A stretch of 64,000 nucleotides of DNA, taken from Spongilla lacustris (taxonomy: Eukaryota > Porifera > Demospongiae > Spongillida > Spongillidae). Each line of letters starts with the position of its first letter. Position 1 is the stretch's first letter. Where the stretch lies: positions 4,265,921 through 4,329,920 of the forward strand of contig OX442437.1 in assembly GCA_949361645.1 (NCBI GenBank). Reading direction: 5' to 3'. A program made the translations under genes and the position numbers. The notes beneath the pieces were generated by a model, which saw nothing but the letters and a program-made list of their open reading frames with translations, was not told the DNA's origin and did no database searches. This document shows, in pieces, positions 37,439 through 64,000 of the stretch.

Positions 37439-38067
37439 CTATTCCGTACATTCTCCATACAATTGCAAATGATATACTGTTATTCTACCAAATAAATCCG
37501 AGTTTTTTTCAAACACGATCTTGTAAACTTGATATTGCTGGTAGCTGGAAATCGAGAATACTTGGATATACGTGAAAGAAAACGACGATATACGGAGGGA
37601 ATACAAAATGAAAACGGCCAACACGCTTAAAATAAAGGATATCTGTAAGGAGCTAGTATCAGCCGGATAGAACCTTTCGATTTCTCGGACGTCGAGTTCT
37701 GTGCTGCCAGCCAACATGACGCATACACCACAAGAAAACCCTCCTTGGAACCTGATACGTAATTCCTTTGCAAGTGCAAGCTTTCCGATGTCAATGACGA
37801 TGAACTGCTGCAAGCCCTGTGTGTGTGTGTGTGTAGCAAATTTGCAATGCGGATGTTCTTTCCTACGCAGACTGTACCTGGTCTGAATTCCAGCATGTTT
37901 CATCGTTGCCATCGAACATATTATTTTTCCCGAACTCTTTTACATTCCTGTTGAGAACAGAACTCACCCTAGAATTGCAAAAATGTTTCACATCCCTTTA
38001 TATGTCGCTTGACCTTAACATACTTGATTTTTGTACGCTTATCGGCAATACTGATCAAAGGGTTCAT
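37439..38067 (-). CDS. NR2C2AP: Nuclear receptor 2C2-associated protein homologue
   Basis: Four exons on the minus strand: 38067-38024, 37968-37878, 37816-37625, 37537-37439, giving 141 aa (human about 139). Matching segments: VSSVLNRNVKEFGKNNMFDG; NDETCWNSDQ; LRIRFQGGFSC; IERFYPADTSSLQ; IVFEKNSDLFGRITVYHLQL. The protein has a galactose-binding-like (discoidin/F5-8C-type) beta-sandwich. In mammals it binds the orphan receptor NR2C2 (TR4/TAK1) and represses it. Exon 1 (MNPLISIADKRTKIK) was chosen because phase and length fit. The exon 3/4 junction (donor AAGC-GTGTTG, acceptor CTACCAG) is the least certain. It converges with CHURC1, and an AATAAA for the plus strand at about 37490 lies inside this gene's last exon. 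Confidence 0.92.
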
Positions 38068-40232
38068 GAAATCGAAGACGGCAAGGTTTTAAAAATATTT
38101 TCTAACACCACTAATTTAGAGCAATGAATCTGTCGTTGTATGGTATGGGCCACATTGATCTGTTATTGTGAAGAACTCGAGTAGCGAGGTAAGGGTTAGT
38201 ACTTACATATTGCACATCCGTTAGTGCAGTTACTTTTTGGGCTTTGGGTGGGAATGAGCGTGGCATATTAGCCGTGAATAGTGATGTGTACAAAAGTAAT
38301 AGTGGGAGGGAAAGTGTTCTCTTTTGTTGTTTTAGTTCCTCTCCCCGTTGTCTTCAATCGCCTACCTAGTGTATCTTTGTCGAGCTTGCGCGTGTGAGTG
38401 CGTTGTGGCTGACTCTAAAGATTTGCTGCTTCTAAAAATAATAATTAATAATAGGGCCTCATCATCTTAACCAGAAAAACGAGTCACAGCGCTTTCCATC
38501 GCTTTCTATTTGAAGCGAAGAGGTGCAGACTACGCAGTGCGGTTCGTTCTGTGCGAGAACGTTCTTTGCAATGGAACGTGGTATGCTTTTCTTAGTTATA
38601 ACCCAACTCGGACCATCGATCTGCATAAACAAAGAAGGCTTTATCGTATCGCGTTATGGGATGTACCTGGTATATGTGCGCGCCAAGTGTTAGGGCAAAC
38701 TATGGCTGCAGCACCGGTCCTCGTGGCACGGTTTGCGGGATATTCCAACCCCGCCCCTTATTCAAGAGAGGAGCAACACGTACGTACATGTGCTAAGCCG
38801 ATCGTGCATTACTTCATAGATAACGTGCTTGCTGCCAATATGAAGCTTTGTCTCTTTACCTCCTGACACCTCTTGATCCTGTTTCTATTGTCCGCCACTC
38901 CATCATTTCTTTTTCCCATGACGATCATCGCTGCCCCCTCCATTACCTGTACTGACCCTCCCTCATCCACCTTCTCTCTTCATCACCTCTGCTCCCTCCC
39001 TGCATCACCATACAGTGTAGCTCCCTCCTCATTCACCACAGCTCCCTCTCTCTATCACCTCACCTCTGCTCCCTCCCTCCCTCCCTCTCTCCTTCACTTC
39101 ACCTCTGCTCCCTCTCTCTTTCCCGCACCTTACCTCTGCTCCCTCCCTCCCTCTCTCCCGCACCTTACCTCTGCTCCTCCCTCCCTCACCTCACCTTACC
39201 TCTGCTCGCTCCCTCCCTCACTTCACCTCTGCTCCCTCCCTCCATCACCTCACACCTCTGCTCCCTCCCTCCCTCCCTCCCTCCCTCCCTCCCTCCCTCC
39301 CTCCCTCCCTCCCTCCCTCCCTCCCTCCCTCCCTCCCTCCCTCCCTCCCTCCCTCCCTCCCTCCCTCCCTCCCTCCCTCCCTCCCTCCCTCCCTCCCTCC
39401 CTCCCTCCCTCCCTCCCTCCCTCACCTCTGTTCCCTACCTCCTCCCTCCATCACCTCACACCTTGGCTCGCTTGCTCTATTACCTCCCTCCCTCCATCAC
39501 CCTGGCTCCCTCCCTTTGCACAAATAATAGCCAATTTGTTCCTTTCAGAATGTTAGTGTCTTTAGAACATTCATTCAGTGTTGTATATGTAGATGTAACT
39601 TGCCTTTTGAAACACCACATGCTCAGCATGTTATACAAGGTGGTTTGGCAAAGCAGAAGTACACAGCCTTACACTTCCGTAACTACTGTACACTTTTGAA
39701 CACTTCTGTATATTGGTTATGTACATGTTTACTTAACATTAATTAAAGTTCTAGGTATGCTAGTGGATACTGGGAATTGTGGTTTCTTATTCCATTGCAT
39801 TGCATTGATCACGGATCAGATTACTTCCAACATACATGTAGCAGTAATTTGTGAGTGTTGTAGATATGAATTGTACATTGTATGTGTGTGTGTGCGCGTG
39901 TGTGTTTCTGATTCTGGAGAATGATTCTATCTAAGGGGTGCCTTAAGTGGCCTTCCTCCCTTGGAGTTATGGTTTTGATTTCTGATGCTTTTGTGCAAAT
40001 GAAGTCTGGCGGGTTAGATCATCTGTAGCCCACCCAAGTATTATGTCTTCTGTGTTCACTATCACCTTTTGATTAGCTTTTTAAAAATAATAATAACAAA
40101 ACACTCATTACAAGTTACGGGTACATGAACTGTGTAAACAGTGCAACAGTGTGGTACATGTATATATGGGAAACTATCCTTTTTGTGATAACTTTCAGAG
40201 CTATCAAATATTGAACAGTTTCAAACTTGCAG
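38068..40232. other. Region between NR2C2AP and CRTC, with a (CCCT)n array
   Basis: It probably includes the NR2C2AP promoter and the 5' part of CRTC. A 118-codon frame at 38510-38866 has no recognisable features; it could be a 5' exon but I cannot support it. (CCCT)n at 39266-39422 has degenerate flanks from 38935. Confidence 0.5.
39266..39422. repeat. (CCCT)n microsatellite
   Basis: Pure CCCT for about 155 bp, flanked by degenerate CTCCCTCC and CACCTCTGCTCC units back to about 38935. Confidence 0.96.
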
Positions 40233-40236
40233 GAGG

Positions 40237-49612
<9,376 letters not shown>

Positions 49613-50154
49613 CATTCCCACCAGGGGTAGGGGGAGGGGGGGGGAGGTCATCTTGCTTACACAATATCACCTAATGTGGGCCATCCTGCCCTGATGTGTC
49701 TCTTTTTCTATATGTTTGTAGCATCTCCTCTGGTGTGGATGTTACTTGCTCTTCAATTTGCTAAATCAATATTCTGTTTTCATGATGATTCATTACTACT
49801 AAATCTGCTGGACGTCTTGCATGTATAGACATTGCATGTGATCCCCTACGGTGGTTTGCAGTGAGAGGAAGCACATGCATGTATTAACTTTAGAAAGGCG
49901 ACGGAGGAAAAGTTATGAAAGTTTAGTTTAACGTTTGGAGGGGACTATATATCGAGTGGCTAGGTATAACGGTGATGTAAGTTATGTAACAACGTTGGGT
50001 CTGCATGCATCGCGATATCGATCGATATAAGTGGTGGTGGGGTGGGAGGGAACATAGTCGACATAATATAGTATACGTATCGGTATAAACAATTGCAAAT
50101 AAATATCCGTACGTCGGTATACAACCGCCGGCGCGGCTTTTTATAAACTATATA
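49613..50154. other. Probable CRTC 3' UTR and flank
   Basis: Begins with a G-rich tract after the TGA. No further gene recognised. Confidence 0.5.
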
Positions 50155-50875
50155 CAGGGTGTTTCACAATCGAGGAAAATTGTTTATAAATTAACCACCA
50201 GTAGTTAATTAACTGGTAATTGTTGTTAAAAGTTCTAACAGCAAAAGTTAAAGAAGACATGCTGGTGAAATAAAATTAATATTACCTTGAATGGTTAATT
50301 AACAATAATAGAATTCCCAAAATCCTATTCGTTCAATTAATGTTAACAAATGTAGGAATGGTGGTTAGTTAAAAACTGTATGTATCTGCTTCCATTTAGA
50401 AGTTTTCAAGATTGAAATCTTGATTTTTTTATTTTCGCAATGTACTTGATTTAGGGGCCATTGTCTCGATTTAGTGGTTTGAATTTATTAAATATTACCC
50501 TGATGCGCCAGAATGCAAGGGCTTTACTGGGAAGAACCACAAATTAGTTCAGTGTACATGTAGCTTAGTATTTAGTTTGTTGCATTGTGTTCCTCATATT
50601 GTGTCTGTAATTCATGTTGTATCAATAAATTTGGGCAAGTTGATAGTATTAAAATTCAAGGAAAAGTTGGAGCTTTGGGATGCCTCTAAAATGGTATGTA
50701 GGTGTTATCGGGAATTATTAATTCGTTTTGTTAATTTATTTATTTTTGATTTTATTAAATTTAATTAACATTTATTTGTTTACATCATCATTTTAATAGA
50801 GCATTGATCAACAACTTTAAGTTAATTAACTGCTTGTGTTAATATATAAACTATTATCCTTGATTGTGAAACATG
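50155..50875. mobile_element. MITE-like element, about 0.72 kb, with TIRs of about 55 bp
   Basis: CAGGGTGTTTCACAATCGAG followed by ATTGTTTATAAATTAAC and GTTAATTAAC at the left end is mirrored at the right (TTAATATATAAACTATTATC then CTTGATTGTGAAACATGAGG). TA lies on both sides, so a Tc1/mariner-like origin is plausible. AT-rich core without a transposase. Confidence 0.75.
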
Positions 50876-51452
50876 AGGTCTATTTTATTAGATACCGCGG
50901 TATTGTACCTTAAAAATATATCTGCTGCGTAAGCGATCCTCGTGATTAGTACAGTTAACAATAGTATTATAGATGACAATTATAGTAGTTACATGTATAC
51001 TGAGAATTCTATGGTTAAGCGGTTATTACCCATTGTACATGCATGTATCAATAATATATCCACCGCGGTACCGGTAAAGTTGGCATGGTATGGCGGGTTA
51101 ACGTTGCATGCGCATGCAGCACATGTACTTGCCAATTGTTCTGTGATAATAAACACCGGTTTTATTCGCATGCAGTAACGACCAACTTTATAATAATGTA
51201 ATTATCATCTGGCTGTACCGGCTCAGCTTGCATTAGAAATGCCTAACGGAACCAATTTTCGCGCATTCTACATGCACGGAATACTGATATACATTTATTT
51301 TTTCTTCACAGCCGCAGGCAGCGGTAGTATTATCAGTTGAATAAAAACCCTAATGTTGAACTAGGATGCATTCAATCATAAATTAAACTGATATCCACTG
51401 ATGCATGCTGTGCAGTATACATACATAATCATTCATGCACGGGTCCGACTGA
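50876..51452. other. Non-coding stretch
   Basis: Nothing recognised; probably the 3' flank of the minus-strand gene that ends at 51453. Confidence 0.4.
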
Positions 51453-52025
51453 TTATTTCCTCCCGTTTGCATCCACCGTCTTAGTGCCCTCCAATTTATT
51501 CTTCATGTTTAACAGTACTTTCTCGTGGGACAGGTTAATGCTCCTCTCTGCAATGGACGATAATATCCATGGACATGTGCCATTGAATTGATGGACCACT
51601 CTAACGTTGCGGCTTCCTTCGTATACCACCGAGTACGTCTCGTCAATCTCCATGCCCCACGTGTTGCACTTGTAATGGGCCTGGTTTCCTCGAGTGCTTA
51701 GAACAAAAGACTCCTCTATAGTCATCGAGAGTCCGACAACAGGCAAAGTAACCATGTTTGAAATAGTTCCAAATACCAGTCCTTCGTTCGCTGCCGTGTC
51801 CCGCCTTACGTCAGTAACAATGGCTTTACTTGTATGGGAGTGAGATAGTGCCACGAGCTCAGGAGTGGAAATAAATTGGCGCACAACCTCGTAATCAACG
51901 TCTTTGATGACGGTATTCAAAGTGAATGTGAAATGAGCAGACTTCTGACCCACGTACGCTAGGATTGTCACACACGTTGCCAACACTACGATCAGAGGCG
52001 CAGAGCAAGCGGGCATCCTCGCCAT
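51453..52025 (-). CDS. Membrane-anchored SRPBCC/START-like protein, paralogue A
   Basis: 190 aa, single exon. An N-terminal hydrophobic segment (about residues 9-25, LIVVLATCVTILAYVG) looks like a signal anchor. The remainder resembles an SRPBCC (polyketide-cyclase/START-like) fold: a first strand then VDYEVVRQFISTPELVAL, the usual helix that opens the ligand cavity; a long beta region; and a final helix SHEKVLLNMKNKLEG. Such domains bind lipids or other hydrophobic ligands; no ligand can be named. A paralogue with the same layout lies 1.3 kb away, transcribed in the opposite direction (shared VRQF, HQFNGTC, WILS/WIVS, SHExxLxNxKxKLE). The Met is chosen because it precedes the hydrophobic segment directly. 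Confident as a gene, moderate on fold. Confidence 0.75.
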   Translation of the reverse strand: MARMPACSAPLIVVLATCVTILAYVGQKSAHFTFTLNTVIKDVDYEVVRQFISTPELVALSHSHTSKAIVTDVRRDTAANEGLVFGTISNMVTLPVVGLSMTIEESFVLSTRGNQAHYKCNTWGMEIDETYSVVYEGSRNVRVVHQFNGTCPWILSSIAERSINLSHEKVLLNMKNKLEGTKTVDANGRK

Positions 52026-53324
52026 AGTTCTATTAAACTAAACGCAGTCAGTATATTCAGTTAGGACTGAACCGATGATTCAGCGAGATTGACCTTTTAA
52101 TTCTGTCCCTTTATATTGAAGTTATTTTTGCGCATGCATGCAGTAAAAAAATAAAAAATAAAGACCGGCCCTAGATATATCTTAGTATTCGCACGAAATT
52201 TTATTTTGGAGTGAACACTCATCCGATCCCTTGGCTGACAGCCGAAACACAAGAGCGCGCGTACGTAAGGGTAATTATCCAAAAGAGAACCAGTACACAT
52301 ATAACCTAATAAGAACCGGTCCCCCCTCACTGGTTATTATTTGATTTAATCGCGTTCACTTCTAATTCGCGGTGTCACAGGGCCGGAAGGTGTGGCAGAC
52401 GGACTCACATCATAGATATTAGAATAAACCCCATGCAGCTCACGCCTATGTAAAGCACATCAATATTCCAGGGATGGATCCAGGATTTCTGGAAGGGGGT
52501 CTAAAATAATATTCACAATGGGTGAGGGTACGCGAGTGGGCGTGCCCCCTCCCGTAGGGGGTCTGGGGCCGCTTTTTTACTTTTCCATTTATTTAGCAGG
52601 AATAAATTTTTGACGGTGATACTGCACTGTTCAAAAACAACACTATATTATAAGGATTAATTAATAGAAGCCTGCGTGGATAACGAAGGGAAAACGCTTC
52701 AACCACTGCACCTGGATTCAGCTCTGCATCTATCAATGCCACTGTCCTTTCCCATAGTGCTTCGAAGTGATGTCTTCAGGACATGCTGATTAATTGCAGC
52801 GCCCCGTCGGCCGCGAGTACTTCCAAAGAAGACACGAATCTTTTTATTGGGCAAATTAAATCCATGAGGACAATTGGGTGTGGTTCGTCAGTGCTGTTCA
52901 GTAATTATAAACGCATGCGTCTATTGTGTCCCCGATCCGAATTATACATTTGGCAGACAGTACTGTAGTTTACTCAGATCCATTGCATTCACACGCTTAA
53001 ATCCTGTAGTAGTCTAGATCTGCAGGTTGCACCATCATCGATCGCGGCAGATATCATCGGTAAGACTTAATTAATCAGGCCCTGAATCCGCCCTTGCATT
53101 CATGTAGTAAGATCTTTTCATCATTTGAGAAGCATTCACAAGTTTCCATATTAATTGTCACTAAATGTGCTTATTTTTCGCATGCTTGAGCTGCTAATGT
53201 ACAATTCGTAGGTTACATTTTTGTATATTGACACGTGCCCGGTGTTTGTGATCACTCGATTGCAATATGCATATGAAGTACTAGTAGTACGTAGTGCAGT
53301 GAGTGTATTAAGACGAACACCAAA
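52026..53324. promoter_or_regulatory. Shared divergent intergenic/promoter region
   Basis: 1.3 kb between the two head-to-head SRPBCC-like genes. A repeat with GGATCCAGGATTTCTGGAAG and GGGCGTGCCCCCTCCCG lies at about 52470-52570 and a related CCTGAATCCGCCC at about 53083. No motif is assigned. Confidence 0.4.
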
Positions 53325-53852
53325 ATGTCAAAATTGGTCGCTGTGCTCGTTGCGGTGCTTCTCCTACTGGTAGCCTACATACTCCAGCGCCCTACCAGCT
53401 TCACGTTCGCCATGGATGTGACCATCAACCACGTCGATTTGGACGTCGTCCGCCAGTTCGTGTTCAGTCCAATGCTCCTTACGTCAGTTCATTCGAATCC
53501 TTCCGTGGTTACCTCCGAGGAGCGCGATGCAGAAGGACGTACCGTTGGAACAATCGCAGACACCATTTTGCTCTCCGTATTCGGACTCTTTGAATTACCG
53601 CCTTTCACCATAACGGTTCCTTTCGTTCTAACCACGCGGGAAAACGAGGCACATTACCATACGTCTACGCCGTATATTGTTATCAGCCAGACGTACTCTA
53701 TGTCGGGAAGAGACGGTACGGTTCACGTGGCTCACCAGTTCAACGGCACGTGCGCGTGGATCGTGTCCTTTGCAGCGATGGAGAATGCCAGGCGATCGCA
53801 CGAGACTATGTTGATGAACTTGAAGAAGAAATTGGAGGAAAACAAGCTGTAA
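53325..53852 (+). CDS. Membrane-anchored SRPBCC/START-like protein, paralogue B
   Basis: 175 aa, single exon. Residues about 4-20 are hydrophobic (LVAVLVAVLLLLVAYIL), a likely signal anchor. VDLDVVRQFVFSPMLL matches the entry helix of paralogue A, VAHQFNGTCAWIVS the long C-terminal strand, and RSHETMLMNLKKKLE the last helix. By eye about 40% of residues agree between the two, so this is an old or fast-evolving inverted duplication. Absence of introns in both, in a window where other genes are split, suggests either ancestral intronlessness or retroposition before duplication. Function unknown; lipid or hydrophobic-ligand binding is inferred from the fold only. Confidence 0.75.
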   Translation: MSKLVAVLVAVLLLLVAYILQRPTSFTFAMDVTINHVDLDVVRQFVFSPMLLTSVHSNPSVVTSEERDAEGRTVGTIADTILLSVFGLFELPPFTITVPFVLTTRENEAHYHTSTPYIVISQTYSMSGRDGTVHVAHQFNGTCAWIVSFAAMENARRSHETMLMNLKKKLEENKL

Positions 53853-54121
53853 AATGTGTAGCAAAATACACCTGATGGTCTATACAGTTATGTCATTGTT
53901 TTTTATACGCACAGGAAAAAATATCGATTTCCTATGTGTTGTTCGAGTTGATAACGACTAAATCAACCATTGAGGGCAACAAAGTCAACTGAATTTTGTT
54001 AAAAACCTACTGTACATGTAGTCTGGGGACCCGACTTGACAACCATCACTATGTGTGTGCATGCCTACATGAAATTAATCTATTCATAATAACAGGTGGA
54101 ACACGTGATACGAAAGGCACC

Positions 54122-63536
<9,415 letters not shown>

Positions 63537-64000
63537 GTATGCTGTTGTGCACACTTATTTGGACTTGTACCCTGCATTATGTGTGCATATGTATGCATAC
63601 GTGTGTGATGTGTATTACATGTACGTGTAAGTACATGTACATAATCATGTCACTCAATACATGTACATGTACTTGTAAATTACATCTTCAAATCTTCAGT
63701 GTTGTATGTCCTGGCATGTAGGTAATGTGTACCAATTATTTGGTTAATAAATTTAATAGTTTGCAAAATACACTAACCAAAGCAATCAGTTATCAGCCAC
63801 TTGGCAGGTTCAGTTGGAAGTTTGAAGTTCATTTTAAATGTAAATGTAAATTTTAAATGTAAGTACATCTAAAGCACAGGAATCATTTTTCATGGTGGTG
63901 AAATGAGTAAGCATGTAAAGTCCAAAGCAAGATTGGGGGTCTCTAGCAGATTAGTACTCAAGGTGGTCCTATTTCCTGAAATTAAATGTCTGTGTATCAA
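63537..64000. other. AGPS: AGPS intron running off the window
   Basis: No next exon (expected to encode the RLMDNxQFxFG-type segment) is visible, so the gene continues past the end. Confidence 0.7.

Noticed and set aside
38510..38866. 118-codon frame as a separate gene or CRTC 5' exon
   Set aside because: No recognisable motif, no clear donor in frame, and CRTC already has a plausible Met in the exon at 40233.

Overview
The window reads as animal nuclear DNA, most likely from an early-branching metazoan such as a sponge. The evidence is split genes with short GT-AG introns that match animal-restricted or animal-typical families (CRTC, Churchill, NR2C2AP, AGPS), heavy microsatellite and minisatellite content, and a dense mix of eukaryotic transposable elements. 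The phylum is a guess: nothing here fixes it. There are no bacterial operons, no CRISPR arrays and no tRNA or rRNA genes that I could recognise.

Layout. 0-3.6 kb holds a ten-exon gene whose core keeps the full RAG1/Transib catalytic pattern (three acidic residues plus a C2/H2 zinc site) with RAG1-like spacing, but with one in-frame stop. 3.6-9.2 kb is repeat-rich: two foldback elements, a short tandem duplication and a decayed receptor-type tyrosine phosphatase fragment. 8.9-20.3 kb is bounded by inverted copies of a GGACCGTATTCCC-rich repeat. It contains a CpG-rich 5.3-kb element, with a 33-bp minisatellite, that shares both ends with an adjacent 0.4-kb derivative, followed by a decayed retroviral-type integrase and Ulp1/C48 protease. 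20.3-28.5 kb has satellites, a PIF/Harbinger-like MITE and a broken RNF113/CWC24-like gene. 28.6-32.7 kb is an intact Ty3/gypsy element with identical 118-bp LTRs and a 5-bp target duplication. 33.6-35.2 kb is a hAT-like element with a perfect 8-bp target duplication.

35.7-38.1 kb holds two compact convergent genes, Churchill (CHURC1, +) and NR2C2AP (-). 40.2-49.6 kb is a CREB-regulated transcription coactivator (CRTC) gene whose introns carry four tandem arrays and a 2.1-kb inverted-repeat transposon. 51.4-53.9 kb is a divergent pair of single-exon, membrane-anchored SRPBCC/START-like paralogues. 54.1 kb to the end is the 5' part (ten exons) of AGPS, the peroxisomal ether-lipid synthase, with a readable PTS2 signal. 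It runs off the window.

The host genes do not form one pathway. CRTC (cAMP/CREB signalling), Churchill (zinc-binding developmental regulator), NR2C2AP and AGPS (plasmalogen synthesis) are ordinary neighbours. The unusual content is the mobile and mobile-derived DNA: the RAG1-like gene, the CpG-rich paired elements of unknown class, the integrase/Ulp1 remnant, and several long hairpin-forming elements.
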